This document shows, piece after piece, positions 40,364 through 50,619 of a stretch of DNA of 64,000 nucleotides. The notes beneath the pieces are model-generated. The model was given only the letters and a program-made list of their open reading frames with translations. It was not told where the DNA came from and ran no database searches. Both the position numbers and the translations under genes were made by a program. Source of the stretch: Marinobacter lipolyticus (GTDB taxonomy: Bacteria; Pseudomonadota; Gammaproteobacteria; Pseudomonadales; Oleiphilaceae); the NCBI RefSeq assembly GCF_018424605.1, contig NZ_QTKT01000003.1:186001-250000 (forward strand), given 5' to 3'. Every line of letters starts with the position of its first letter. Positions within the stretch are counted from its first letter, which is position 1.

Positions 40364-43300
40364 GCGGCCACCTCCCCGGTGATCGGCGCGCCATCGAACA
40401 GGGCGTCCAGCTGTTCCATCAGCGCTCTGGGTGGTTTGTCGGTAAAGGCACCCCCGTTGGGGGCATTCACCCCCCGCAGGAACAGGTAGACCGCGCCGCC
40501 GATGTGCTCATCGTAGTCATAGCCGGGCAGCCGGGCTTTCAGCAGCCGGTGCAGGGCCAGCAGGTAGAGCACGTATTGCAGGTCGTAGCGCTTGTCCAGG
40601 ATGGCCTGGCCCATGGCCTGGTCGGTATAGGCCGGGTCGTCCTCGCCCAGGGTGTTGGATTTGTAGTCCAGAACGTAATACCGGCCCTGGTGTTCAAACA
40701 CCAGGTCGATAAAGCCCTTGAGCATGCCGTTGAACAGGCTGGGCTCAGCCTGAGGACGGTCGGCGCCGTTCAGGGTGTGCTGGGTGACCAGACGGTCAAG
40801 TTGCCGGATATTGACGTCGCGGCTCTCAAACCAGAATTCCAGCTCCGGGCGCAGGCTGGTCAATTGCGCCAGGCTGACAGTTTCCCGACCGTCACGATCC
40901 AGTGTCAGGGGTTTGCGGATCAGCGCCAGCAGCCACTGGTGCAGCGGTTCCACCCACTCGCTCCAGCCCCGGGTGCCGCAGCGGCGTGAAAGTTGAGCGT
41001 GCAGCAGCTCGGGGTGGTCCAGTACCCGTTGAAAGCCCTGGGCGGTGCACCATTCCAGCAGCTCGTGCAGGAAGGTGCCGGGGCCGGCGCCCTTGGGGAA
41101 GTGGTGATGGTTGCGCGCGCCGGGGGCCGCCGGTGTGTCGTCGGTGTCCTCCTGGGCGCTTTCTTCCAGCAGGTTCTGGGTCTGGGCGTCTTCCACCTCG
41201 CCGGTGAAGGTGATGCCGGTGCCTGCCATGCCGGTGTACTCAATGCTGGAGTAACTGGCAATCCACCAGTCCTCTTTGGCTTCGCGATGGGGGACCAGCG
41301 CCGGCCCAAGGGCCTCCGGGGCGGTTTCGATGAACACAGTTTCATCGGGCTCCGGCAGCGGAGTAATGGCGATTTCCGGCCGATCCTGCGCCATTGGTGC
41401 CAAGGACGGCAGGAGACCCTGTTCGGGAGTACCTGCAAGCACGTAGCCCAAACCGCTCTGATGCCAGTTGTCCAGTGCGGCGGCGCCCACCCAGGTGGCA
41501 AACCGGGCCCGGGTCAGGGCCACGTAGAGTTTGCGGATGTCTTCGCCCAGGCGTTCCTGATCGGCTTTATCGATGTCGTCCGGGGTCGGATCAAACACCG
41601 TGACCAGCTTGCTAGTGTCATCGTGGTAGCGCACGTAGGCCTGCTTCTGGTTCTCCGCCCGGAAGGCGGTGCCGAAGGGCAGGAACACCAGTGGGTATTC
41701 CAGGCCCTTGGATTTGTGCACGGTGATCACCTTCACCAGCCCGGCGTCGCTTTCCAGGCGCAGGGTACGGTGTTCGTCTTCTTCGTCGGCCGCCCGGAGA
41801 ATCTGGGTAAAGTGGTGCACCAGCGCGTGTTCGCCGTCCAGTTGCAGGCTGTCCTGCTGCAGCAACTCGGCAATGTGCAGAATGTCAGTAAGTCTTCGCT
41901 CACCGTCTGGTCTTTGCAGCAGACGGCCCGGCACTTCAAAATCCATCAGGAAGCTGCGCAGCATGGGCAGCACGCCCTGTGTCTGCCACTGGTGTTGGTA
42001 ACCTTCGAAGCGGGCGATCTCCGCCTCCAGCACCTGCTCATCGGTTAACAACCGATCCAGCACCTGCCAGCTCTGGCCCAGGGTGGGGGTGGCCAGGGCG
42101 GCGCGAATCAGCGCCAGTTGCCGGGGCTCGGCGAAGGCCCGCAGCCAGCACAAGATTTCGCTCGCTTCCCGGGAGGTCAGCACCGAATCCCGGTCCGACA
42201 GGTACACGCTCTTGATGCGCCGTCGGCCCAGGGCGTCCCGCACCGCCGCCGCCTCGTTGCGATTATTGACCAGCACGGCGATGTCTTTGGGGGCTACCGG
42301 TTCCAGATCCGCGGGGTTTTCCGCCTGGGCAAAACCGGCCTGCCCGGCCTGGCCCAGGGTCAGCAAGCGGGCGATCTCGCTGGCGCAGGTTTCGGCGACT
42401 TCGGCGGTGGCAGTGCCTTTGGCCAGCCCCTTCGGATTACCTTCCTTGTCTTCTTCACCGGATTCCTGGGTCCAGAACACCAGGCTGGGCTGGATCTCAC
42501 CCTGCACTGCCCACAGGCGTTTGGTGCCGTTGGCATCCACGCCCTGGAACGGCAGCGGCGTGCTGTCGCCCTTGCCGAACAGGAAGGCGCCCCGGGGGCT
42601 GTACTGGTCGCTGTGTTCGAACACCCGGTTCACCGCGCTGACCATGGTTTTGGCGGAGCGGTAGTTGGTACCCAGGGTGTAGGTGCGGGCCTGCACTCCC
42701 AGGCGAGCCTGCAGGTAGGTGTAGATGTCCGCGCCCCGGAAGCCGTAGATGGCCTGTTTCGGGTCGCCGATCATCAGCAGGCAGGTGTCAGGGTGGTTGG
42801 CTTCGACGTTGTAGACCCGGTTGAAGATGCGGTACTGCACCGGGTCGGTGTCCTGGAATTCGTCAATCAGCGCCACCGGGAACTGGCGGCGAATGGTGGC
42901 CGCGAGCTGATCACCCCGGGGGCCGTGCAAGGCGTCGTCCAGGCGGGTGAGCAGGTCATCAAAGCCCATCTCCGAGCGCTGCTGCTTTTCCTTCTCCAGC
43001 CGGTCGGCGATCCAGTGGCTGGCGTGGCGCAGGATGTCGGACTTGGCGCTGGGTTGGTTCTGACCGAATTCCAGCAAGGCGTCGATGGCGTCGAAGGCGG
43101 GGTGATGGGGCGCGGGGTCATCTCCCTTCAGAATGTTACCCAGGCCTTTGGGCGTCTGGTTCCTGAAGCCGGCGGCGCTGTCGAGTTTCTCCGGCAGCAG
43201 CTCGTCGGAACCGGCCCAGGCGACCAGGAATTCCCATACTTTGAGCATGGCGTTCTTGCTGGCGCCGTGCAGGCGTTTGCGTTTGTTCAGATCGTTCAGC

Positions 43301-44085
43301 AGGTCGGTGACCTCCTGCTGCCACTGGGCCCAGGGATAGGCTTTCAGCTCACTGGACCGTGCCAGCCGCTGGCGGACCACGCCATCGATGGCCTGGTGCA
43401 CGCTCTCCGGCGGCTGGCCCAGGGCGTCCGGGTCGTCGATCAGGTTGCGCACTGCCTTGCGCAGGTCGGTGGGAGTTTTCCAGTGGCTGAGGGCTTCGTC
43501 CATCAGCGCCGGCGGCAGGGGGTACACAAAGGTGCGCCAGTAATCCCGGGCCACGTCGTCCAGCAGCTCACTCTGGTCGGTTTCCAGGGTGAGTTTGAAC
43601 AGGCTGCCGCTGTCGAAGGCGTGCTCGCTGAGCATGCGGTTGCACCAGCCGTGGATGGTGGAGACGGCCGCCTCGTCCATCCACTCGGCGGCCAGTAGCA
43701 GTTTCTTGCGGCAGTCGGGCCAGGTGGCCGGGTCCGGGTAGCTGTCATCCCGCAGCTTGTGGATCAGGGCAGTTTCCGGTGTCGGCTCCAGACGGTCGGC
43801 GGCGTCGGAAAACACGTCGGCGGCCTGGGTCAACCGGGTGCGAATTCGGTCCCGCAGTTCCTTGGTGGCGGCGTCGGTAAAGGTCACCACCAGCAGGTTC
43901 GGCGGCAGCAGGTTCTGCAGCGGGCTGTCGTCGCTCTGGCCGTGGCCCAGTATCAGCCGCACGTACAGGATGGCGATGGTGAAGGTTTTGCCGGTGCCGG
44001 CACTGGCCTCGATCAGCGCGCTGCCGTTCAGGGGCAGCGCCAGCGGGTTCAGGTTTGGATTGCGGTTGTCGGTTGCCTGGTTCAT
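40360..44085 (-). CDS. recB: Exodeoxyribonuclease V subunit beta (RecB)
   Basis: A 1241-residue protein with the UvrD-like helicase core (IEASAGTGKTFTIAILYVRL, VALIDEFQDTDPVQYRIF, GDPKQAIYGFRGADIYTYL, VITVHKSKGLEYPLVFLPF) and a C-terminal RecB-family nuclease with GFIDLVFEHQGRYYVLDYKSNTLG followed by QAILDKRYDLQYVLYLLAL. Catalytic residues appear intact. The ATG at 44085 overlaps the recC stop (ATGA). Confidence 0.97.
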   Translation of the reverse strand: MNQATDNRNPNLNPLALPLNGSALIEASAGTGKTFTIAILYVRLILGHGQSDDSPLQNLLPPNLLVVTFTDAATKELRDRIRTRLTQAADVFSDAADRLEPTPETALIHKLRDDSYPDPATWPDCRKKLLLAAEWMDEAAVSTIHGWCNRMLSEHAFDSGSLFKLTLETDQSELLDDVARDYWRTFVYPLPPALMDEALSHWKTPTDLRKAVRNLIDDPDALGQPPESVHQAIDGVVRQRLARSSELKAYPWAQWQQEVTDLLNDLNKRKRLHGASKNAMLKVWEFLVAWAGSDELLPEKLDSAAGFRNQTPKGLGNILKGDDPAPHHPAFDAIDALLEFGQNQPSAKSDILRHASHWIADRLEKEKQQRSEMGFDDLLTRLDDALHGPRGDQLAATIRRQFPVALIDEFQDTDPVQYRIFNRVYNVEANHPDTCLLMIGDPKQAIYGFRGADIYTYLQARLGVQARTYTLGTNYRSAKTMVSAVNRVFEHSDQYSPRGAFLFGKGDSTPLPFQGVDANGTKRLWAVQGEIQPSLVFWTQESGEEDKEGNPKGLAKGTATAEVAETCASEIARLLTLGQAGQAGFAQAENPADLEPVAPKDIAVLVNNRNEAAAVRDALGRRRIKSVYLSDRDSVLTSREASEILCWLRAFAEPRQLALIRAALATPTLGQSWQVLDRLLTDEQVLEAEIARFEGYQHQWQTQGVLPMLRSFLMDFEVPGRLLQRPDGERRLTDILHIAELLQQDSLQLDGEHALVHHFTQILRAADEEDEHRTLRLESDAGLVKVITVHKSKGLEYPLVFLPFGTAFRAENQKQAYVRYHDDTSKLVTVFDPTPDDIDKADQERLGEDIRKLYVALTRARFATWVGAAALDNWHQSGLGYVLAGTPEQGLLPSLAPMAQDRPEIAITPLPEPDETVFIETAPEALGPALVPHREAKEDWWIASYSSIEYTGMAGTGITFTGEVEDAQTQNLLEESAQEDTDDTPAAPGARNHHHFPKGAGPGTFLHELLEWCTAQGFQRVLDHPELLHAQLSRRCGTRGWSEWVEPLHQWLLALIRKPLTLDRDGRETVSLAQLTSLRPELEFWFESRDVNIRQLDRLVTQHTLNGADRPQAEPSLFNGMLKGFIDLVFEHQGRYYVLDYKSNTLGEDDPAYTDQAMGQAILDKRYDLQYVLYLLALHRLLKARLPGYDYDEHIGGAVYLFLRGVNAPNGGAFTDKPPRALMEQLDALFDGAPITGEVAA

Positions 44086-47000
44086 GCCTGCTCCTCCGGA
44101 TAGCCCACCTGTTCGGCGGCGGATTTGCCCTGCTCCGCTTCCCACACCGGCACATAAAGCTGGTGCAGCAGCGCTTCGAACTCGCCACTGGCCATCAGGG
44201 TTTCCGGGCTGTCAAACGCCCCGTGCAGGTAGCCGGTGTCCCGTTCCAGCGCGGTGGTGTAGGCCTGCTCTGCTTCGCTGGTGGCGCGCTCGTGGTCACC
44301 CACGTACTTCTTGCCGCCGTAGAAGCTGGTGATCCAGGCAAATCCGGCGTCGCAGTGAACCGGCAGTGCCCGGGTGGTGGCGTCCATCCAGCGGCCGAGA
44401 AGGGCGTCGAAGTGTTGGCGTGCCTGCTCGGGTGCCATCATCGGGAAGTGAAACTTGCGGCCTTCTTCCTTGCCCAGAATCAGGGTGTCGAAGGGCTGGC
44501 CGCTGAGCTGCCCGGCCAGGTGGATCACCCAGTCCCGCAGCAGATTGGCGTAGCGCACTTTCTTCGAGTAGCCGGAGCCGGTGAGCAGGCCAGAGCCGGC
44601 GATCACCAGCCGGCACAGCTGTCCTTCGGGATTGCAGCGCAGGTTGTCGATCAGGTCCGCCACCTCGACAGCCCCGGTGCTATCCGAATAGCAATACTCA
44701 AACGCTAACGGCTCGGCCACCGCTTCCGGCCAGTCGGCCAGGGCACCGCGATAGCGCTCGAACAGGTCCGGCAGTCGGCCAGCCAGTTCGGTGCGCAGGC
44801 GATGTTCGGTCACCCCCATGCCCAGGTCGCCCCGCCGGGCCATGCGGTCCAGGGTGGTTTCCAGCCGTTCGTGCAGTTCTTCCTCGCTGGTAGCTTTCAG
44901 CACGCTTTCACCAATCAGCTCGTTGTCGAGGCGCCAGCGGTCCAGACCGTTCAGGTCAAAGTTTTCGTTGTCCGTGTCCTCGTCTTCCACGGCGTCAAAC
45001 CGCACCTGCAGCCGGCGCTGGTAGAAGGTATCAATGGGCTTTTTCAGGAAGTTGGCCAGGTCACTCAGGGTGAGCGGCTCTTCCGGCGCCTGGTATGGCA
45101 GGGGCTGACTGGCCTGCCCGGTGGCGTCGACACCGTGGGCGCTGCGCCATTCCCGTTCATAGGTGAACAGTCCGCGGGTTTGCCGTATCTCGGCCAGGGG
45201 TCGGGGCTGGGCCTCTTCGCCTTCGCCCACGCCATTAGCTTTCGGGAAATAGTCCCGGCTGAAGGGTTGCAACGGGTGCTGGGTGGTCAGTGCCCTGGTG
45301 ACCGCTTTTTCCGGTTGCCCGGCCACTGTCCACAGGCTGTCCAGGTGATCCTGCAACTGGCCCACCAGCACCGACGGCGGCCGTTCGGAGTCGTCCCGGA
45401 TGCTTCGCCCGACCCAGCTGATGTAGAGCTGTTCCCGGGCCGACAGCAGGGCTTCCAGGAACAGGTAGCGATCGTCTTCCCGGCGGGAACGGTCACCGGG
45501 GCGATAGTCCTGGGCCATCAGGTCGAAATCCACCGGCGGGCGGGAACGGGGGTAGTCGCCGTCGTTCATGCCCAGCAGGCACACCTTGCGGAAGGGAATG
45601 GCCCGCATGGGCATCAGGGTGGCAAAGTTCACCTTGCCGGCCAGGAAGCGCTGGTTCAGGCCGCCTTCGTCCAGGCCCTGCAACAACACGTCCTTGACGA
45701 TGTTCAGGGGAAGCGGCTGGTGATCGAGCCCGGCGGCCAGAGCATCTTCCAGCCATTGCTCCAGCTGGCGGCGGAAGCGGTTCAGCAACAGCAGGTCCTG
45801 GCCTTCCACCTTGTGGAAAAACTGCTCGAGCATGATGGAAAACAGGGCTTCCCATTGTTCCGGGGTACGAGTGGTTTGCAGGGCCTGCCACAGGGTTTCC
45901 AACTGGTGCACGAACTCGCCGATCCGCCCTGCGAGGCTGGCCTGCAGGCCGCCGATCTCGCCATAGGGTTCTACCCCGCCCCAGGGTTCGTCGTCGCCCA
46001 TGCCGTAACCGAGCAGCATGGAGCGCAGGCCAGACTGCCAGGTGTTGCGATCCAGCTCCGCCGGCAGGTCCAGGCTTTCCCGGTGCTGGCCATGCAGGCC
46101 CCAGCGGATGTTGGCGCCTTCCACCCAGCGCCGGGCCAGGGGGATGTCGTCTTCGCCGATATCAAAGCGGTCGCGGATGCCGGGCACTTCCAGCAGGCTG
46201 ATGATCTCGCTCACGCCGAAGCGGCTGCGGGGCAGCGACATCAGGGTTTCCAGGGCAATCAGCACCGGCTCGTGGTGGCGCTGGCCCTGGTCGGAAATGG
46301 TGAACGGAATGTGGCGCTTGCGCCCGGGCGAGTAACGCCCGAACGCCGCCTGGATGTGTGGCGCGTAGACGTTGATGTCCGGCACCATCACGATCACATC
46401 CCGGGGCCGCAGAGTCTCGTCGGCGTTGAAGGAGGCCAGTAACTGGTCGTGCAGGATTTCCACCTCCCGCTGGGGGCCGTGGGCGTCGTGGAACACCACG
46501 GAATGGTCGCGGGCCAGATCCACCGTGCGGTTCTGGGCGCGGATCTCCTGCAGCGGCGTCAGGTTGTGGATATCGTTCTGCAACTGGTGCAGCAGGCAGG
46601 GCGAATCCGCATCGCCATGATCGGTGAAAATATCGATCTTCTGGCCCGGGGTCTGGAAGCTGGCGCGGTAATCGTCAGGGTTGTCGAATTCATCCAGCAG
46701 GCGAATGTAGTCCCGGCCCTGCTTGCCCCAGGCGGCCAGCAGCGGGTTGGCGTGCTGATGCAGTTGGTCCGGATCGTCAATCTGCGACAACACCGGGTGC
46801 ACTGCGCCGCGCTTGCGTTCGGCTTTCAGCAGTTCCCGGTCGCTGATGATGTCGGCCCAGTAGAACTGACAGGGGTTGTGCACGCACAGCACCACCTGGC
46901 TGAAGCGGCTCAGGACGTACAGCGCTTCCAGCGCCTGCCGGGGCAGGGATGACACGCCAAACACCACGATCCGTTTGGGCAAGCGGCCCGGATTGGCAGG

Positions 47001-47684
47001 TTGAGTGATGCGCTGGCCCTGCTCCATAAAGCGGGTGTGGATTTGCGAACGGCTGGTATGGGCTTCACTGCCGACGTCTTCAACCAGCGCCCGCCAGAGC
47101 ATCGGCTGCCAGAGGGTCTCCGCATCCAGGGCCTTTTCTTCGCCCCGGGCGGTGATCACCACATCCTTGCCCTGCTCCCAGGCGGCCAGCCAGTCGGCAC
47201 GGAACACCTGGTACTGGTCGAACAGGTCCGCCACTTTTTCGGCTAACTGGAAGTTGCGCAGGTCGGTATCGCTGCCGTCCAGGAATCGCGCCAGGGGGGT
47301 GAAGGCGTCGTGCTGCCTCACCAGCGCCGGTAGCAAGCGATAAAGCCGCCAGACCAGCCGGGATTTGTCGAAGGGGGACTGTTCCGGTACCTCACCGTCG
47401 GGCAGTACCGCCCGGTACGCCTGCCAGATAAAGCGTGCGGGGAACAGGAAATCCATGCCCGCAGCAATGCCCAGCCCGCCTTCCACGCCATCGTCGGTGC
47501 GCTTCTCCGCCAGCGCCAGCTTCAGCCACTGGGCAATGCCGTTACTCTGCACCAGAAAGGTCTCGCTCTGCAGCGGCGGCATGGGATTCTGCCGGCAGAT
47601 GTACACCACGGCCCGGCGCAGATCTTCCAGGTGGTTGGCGTGGATGGCGTGGAAGCCGGGTTCGATGGCGGTGTTCTGAACCAT
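44082..47684 (-). CDS. recC: Exodeoxyribonuclease V subunit gamma (RecC)
   Basis: A 1200-residue protein starting MVQNTAIEPGFHAIHANHLEDLRRAVVYICRQNPM, with AAGGA 7 nt upstream. RecC has inactive helicase and nuclease folds and scans for Chi. Recognisable segments are ESFLVQSNGIAQWLKLALAEK, RFIWQAYRAVLP and MRAIPFRKVCLLGMNDGDYPRSRPPVDFDLM. No ptrA gene interrupts recC and recB here, unlike E. coli. Confidence 0.96.
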   Translation of the reverse strand: MVQNTAIEPGFHAIHANHLEDLRRAVVYICRQNPMPPLQSETFLVQSNGIAQWLKLALAEKRTDDGVEGGLGIAAGMDFLFPARFIWQAYRAVLPDGEVPEQSPFDKSRLVWRLYRLLPALVRQHDAFTPLARFLDGSDTDLRNFQLAEKVADLFDQYQVFRADWLAAWEQGKDVVITARGEEKALDAETLWQPMLWRALVEDVGSEAHTSRSQIHTRFMEQGQRITQPANPGRLPKRIVVFGVSSLPRQALEALYVLSRFSQVVLCVHNPCQFYWADIISDRELLKAERKRGAVHPVLSQIDDPDQLHQHANPLLAAWGKQGRDYIRLLDEFDNPDDYRASFQTPGQKIDIFTDHGDADSPCLLHQLQNDIHNLTPLQEIRAQNRTVDLARDHSVVFHDAHGPQREVEILHDQLLASFNADETLRPRDVIVMVPDINVYAPHIQAAFGRYSPGRKRHIPFTISDQGQRHHEPVLIALETLMSLPRSRFGVSEIISLLEVPGIRDRFDIGEDDIPLARRWVEGANIRWGLHGQHRESLDLPAELDRNTWQSGLRSMLLGYGMGDDEPWGGVEPYGEIGGLQASLAGRIGEFVHQLETLWQALQTTRTPEQWEALFSIMLEQFFHKVEGQDLLLLNRFRRQLEQWLEDALAAGLDHQPLPLNIVKDVLLQGLDEGGLNQRFLAGKVNFATLMPMRAIPFRKVCLLGMNDGDYPRSRPPVDFDLMAQDYRPGDRSRREDDRYLFLEALLSAREQLYISWVGRSIRDDSERPPSVLVGQLQDHLDSLWTVAGQPEKAVTRALTTQHPLQPFSRDYFPKANGVGEGEEAQPRPLAEIRQTRGLFTYEREWRSAHGVDATGQASQPLPYQAPEEPLTLSDLANFLKKPIDTFYQRRLQVRFDAVEDEDTDNENFDLNGLDRWRLDNELIGESVLKATSEEELHERLETTLDRMARRGDLGMGVTEHRLRTELAGRLPDLFERYRGALADWPEAVAEPLAFEYCYSDSTGAVEVADLIDNLRCNPEGQLCRLVIAGSGLLTGSGYSKKVRYANLLRDWVIHLAGQLSGQPFDTLILGKEEGRKFHFPMMAPEQARQHFDALLGRWMDATTRALPVHCDAGFAWITSFYGGKKYVGDHERATSEAEQAYTTALERDTGYLHGAFDSPETLMASGEFEALLHQLYVPVWEAEQGKSAAEQVGYPEEQA

Positions 47685-47771
47685 GAGGGTCCTTGATGGC
47701 GAATGGTCTTGGGCGCGTCGGGTGTTCACAATGTACCGCAAAAACAGCGTGGATTTCTCGATCCCGCGCCA

Positions 47772-47812
47772 TTGTATTCAATGAGTGCACCTCTATAATG
47801 GGAATGACTTTC
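47772..47812 (+). promoter_or_regulatory. Promoter with Fur-box-like sequence upstream of the imelysin operon
   Basis: TTGTAT (47772-47777) and TATAAT (47794-47799) are 16 bp apart. The 19 bp at 47794-47812 (TATAATGGGAATGACTTTC) agree with the Fur consensus at 13 of 19 positions and cover the -10 box, which fits iron repression of the operon. Confidence 0.5.
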
Positions 47813-47843
47813 ACTACCATTGGCAAATAACAAGGATTCACAT

Positions 47844-49166
47844 ATGAAGCAGGTTTACCGCCCTCTTCCGTTGGCCCTGGCAGTTTCCCTCGTGGCCGTG
47901 GCCGGTTGCAGCAACCAGCAGGAAAGCGATGTAAAGGAATCCGGTACCAGCGAACAAGCTGCTGTTGTAGCCCCGACCAAAGCTCAGGTTGTGGAACATT
48001 ACAGCGACCTGGCGTACGCCAACTTCAGCGATGCGCTGACCACGGCCGAGGCCCTGGACGAGGCGGTGGATACCTTGATCGAGAATCCTACCGAAGCCAA
48101 CCTGGCAGCCGCCAAACAAGCGTGGTTGGCGGCCCGTGTGCCCTACCAGCAGACCGAAGTGTTCCGTTTCGGCAATGCCATTGTCGATGACTGGGAAGGC
48201 CAGCTGAATGCCTGGCCGCTGGATGAGGGGCTGATCGATTACGTCGCCGCCGATGGCTATCAGTACGAGCTGGGCAACGACGGCGCCACCGCTAACATCA
48301 TCGCCAGCCCGAGCATCAACATCGGTGGCAATACCGTCGACGTATCCGAACTCACCCCGGAGCTGCTGGCGAACCTGAACGAGATCGGTGGGTCCGAGGC
48401 CAATGTGGCCACCGGTTATCACGCCGTGGAATTCCTGTTGTGGGGCCAGGATCTGAACGGCTTTGATGCCGGAGCGGGCAACCGGCCGGTCACCGACTAC
48501 GCCCAAGGGGAGGAGTGTACCCACGGCAACTGCGACCGCCGCGCGGCCTATCTGGATGCTGCTACTGATCTGCTGATTGATGACCTGGAGTGGATGGTGG
48601 CGCAGTGGGCGCCGGGTAAGGATGATAACTATCGCGCTGAACTGCTGGCGGAATCACCGGATGCGGCGATCCAGAAAATGTTGTTCGGCATGGGTTCCCT
48701 GTCGCTGGGCGAACTGGCCGGCGAGCGCATGAAGGTGGCGCTGGAGGCCAACTCCTACGAGGACGAACACGACTGCTTCAGCGACAACACCCACAACAGC
48801 CACTATTACAATGGCCAGGGGGTGGCCAACGTCTACAAGGGCACCTACACTCGTGTTGACGGAACCGTGGTCAACGGGCCCTCCCTGTCGGATCTGGTAG
48901 CCGAGGTGAACCCGGAACTGGACAAGACCCTGCGGGTTCAGCTGGTGGAATCCATGGCGGCCCTCGCCACCATGAAGACCGTGGCCGAAACCGACAATCA
49001 ACCGCTGAAATTCGACATGATGATCGCTCCGTCCAGTGAGCGGGGCGCTGACATCGTCAACGGTGCCATTGTTGCCCTGGTCAATCAGACCGGCTCCATT
49101 GAGCAGGCGGCTGGTGAACTGGGCATCGACTCGCTCGAGCCAGACGACGCCGGCCACGCCTTCTGA
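47844..49166 (+). CDS. Imelysin-family lipoprotein (iron-regulated, peptidase M75-like)
   Basis: A 440-residue protein with signal peptide and lipobox VAGCSN (mature Cys near residue 22) and the imelysin motif GYHAVEFLLWGQDLNG, in which GxHxxE is intact. Two imelysin halves appear, with later KMLFGMGSLSLGELAGERMKVAL. AAGGA precedes the ATG at 47844. Imelysins such as IcmP/IrpA are exported proteins linked to iron acquisition. It heads a four-gene operon. Confidence 0.9.
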   Translation: MKQVYRPLPLALAVSLVAVAGCSNQQESDVKESGTSEQAAVVAPTKAQVVEHYSDLAYANFSDALTTAEALDEAVDTLIENPTEANLAAAKQAWLAARVPYQQTEVFRFGNAIVDDWEGQLNAWPLDEGLIDYVAADGYQYELGNDGATANIIASPSINIGGNTVDVSELTPELLANLNEIGGSEANVATGYHAVEFLLWGQDLNGFDAGAGNRPVTDYAQGEECTHGNCDRRAAYLDAATDLLIDDLEWMVAQWAPGKDDNYRAELLAESPDAAIQKMLFGMGSLSLGELAGERMKVALEANSYEDEHDCFSDNTHNSHYYNGQGVANVYKGTYTRVDGTVVNGPSLSDLVAEVNPELDKTLRVQLVESMAALATMKTVAETDNQPLKFDMMIAPSSERGADIVNGAIVALVNQTGSIEQAAGELGIDSLEPDDAGHAF

Positions 49167-49172
49167 TCCGCT

Positions 49173-50576
49173 ATGTCCTTCAGACGTTTGCTTGCACTGA
49201 CAGCACTCGCCCTGGCTTCGGCCAGCGGCGGGGCTGCAGACTCACCGCCGATACAGACAACCCCGATGACCGGTGGCGAGGGTACGGTGGAACAGTTCGA
49301 TCACAACGCCTATTCCCTGCCGCAGGGCAACCTGGCCATGACCAAACGGCTGGACTTCAGCGTTGGTAACAGTTTTTTCCGCAATCCCTGGGTGGAGGCT
49401 CCGGCCAGCACCGATGCCCGGGACGGGCTGGGGCCGCTGTTCAACACCAATTCCTGTCAGGGTTGTCACCTCAAAGACGGTCGCGGCCATCCGCCCACAG
49501 CCGAAGCGCCCTCGGTGTCGCTGTTTCTGCGGCTTGCGGTACCGGCGGATCCGCACACTGACGCCGACCTGCTTCGTACCCGTGGCTTCAAGCCGGCACC
49601 CGTGTACGGCAGCCAGTTACAGACGGCCGCCATCCCGGGCATGAAACCGGAGGCCGACCTGGTGCTGACCTGGCAGGCGCGCACCGAATCCTACCCGGAT
49701 GGTCGCACCGTGGAACTGCGCGCGCCGCAATACGCCATAGATAATCCGAACTATGGTCCGCTGCCGGAGGACCTGCTGGTATCGCCGCGGGTCGCGCCCG
49801 GGATGATCGGGCTGGGATTGCTTGAGGCCATTGAGGAAGCGGATTTGCTGGCCGCTGCGGATCCCGACGACGCCAACGGCGACGGTATCTCCGGCCGTGC
49901 CAACCGGGTCTGGCATGCCCGTACCGAAACTACGGTGCTGGGCCGTTTCGGCTGGAAGGCGGCCGAACCGGACGTGCGCCAGCAGAGTATGGGCGCGTTT
50001 TCCGGCGACATGGGGCTGACCAGCGCCCTGGTGCCGGTCACCGACTGCACATCGGGACAGACCTGCGACCAGTTTGCCGATGGAGGCACACCGGAAGTCA
50101 GCGACAAGGTGGCGGACTTTATCACCTTCTACGCCAGCAGCCTGGCGGTGCCGGCGCGGCGGGAGCTGGACCACCCGCAGGTGCAGCAGGGGGCGACAAC
50201 CTTCAACGAGATCGGATGCGCCGGCTGCCACACGCCCAGACACACCACCGGCCAGGTGCCCGATCGGCCGGACCTGAGTAACCAGACGATCTGGCCCTAT
50301 ACGGACCTGCTGTTGCACGACATGGGCGCGGCGCTGGCCGATGGCCGCGATGAGTTTCTTGCCAATGGCAACGAGTGGCGCACGGCACCGTTATGGGGGA
50401 TTGGTCTGGCCCAGACCGTCAATCCGAGCGCCGGTTTCCTGCACGACGGCCGCGCCCGAACCCTGGAAGAGGCCATTCTGTGGCATGGTGGAGAGGCGTC
50501 CGCCAGCACAGATCGGTTCAAGGCGCTGCCTGCGGATCGACGGGCTGCGTTGATCCGTTTCCTGCAATCCCTTTGA
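49173..50576 (+). CDS. Di-haem cytochrome c oxidoreductase-like protein (DUF1111)
   Basis: A 467-residue exported protein (signal peptide cleaved after about residue 22, ASGGAADSPP). It has two c-type haem sites, NSCQGCHLKDG and IGCAGCHTPRH, and a DUF1111 core including DANGDGISGRANRV and GFLHDGRARTLEEAILWHGGEA. It follows the imelysin gene by 6 bp. Similar proteins accompany imelysins in Pseudomonas (PA4370-PA4373 region); a periplasmic redox role in iron uptake is inferred. Confidence 0.9.
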   Translation: MSFRRLLALTALALASASGGAADSPPIQTTPMTGGEGTVEQFDHNAYSLPQGNLAMTKRLDFSVGNSFFRNPWVEAPASTDARDGLGPLFNTNSCQGCHLKDGRGHPPTAEAPSVSLFLRLAVPADPHTDADLLRTRGFKPAPVYGSQLQTAAIPGMKPEADLVLTWQARTESYPDGRTVELRAPQYAIDNPNYGPLPEDLLVSPRVAPGMIGLGLLEAIEEADLLAAADPDDANGDGISGRANRVWHARTETTVLGRFGWKAAEPDVRQQSMGAFSGDMGLTSALVPVTDCTSGQTCDQFADGGTPEVSDKVADFITFYASSLAVPARRELDHPQVQQGATTFNEIGCAGCHTPRHTTGQVPDRPDLSNQTIWPYTDLLLHDMGAALADGRDEFLANGNEWRTAPLWGIGLAQTVNPSAGFLHDGRARTLEEAILWHGGEASASTDRFKALPADRRAALIRFLQSL

Positions 50577-50619
50577 ACAAGCGGCTTAGCCAAGGTAATC
50601 AACCCGGAATGAACACACC

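Noticed and set aside
44802-46442. 546-codon + strand open frame within recC
   Set aside because: Antisense shadow of recC with no recognisable protein features.
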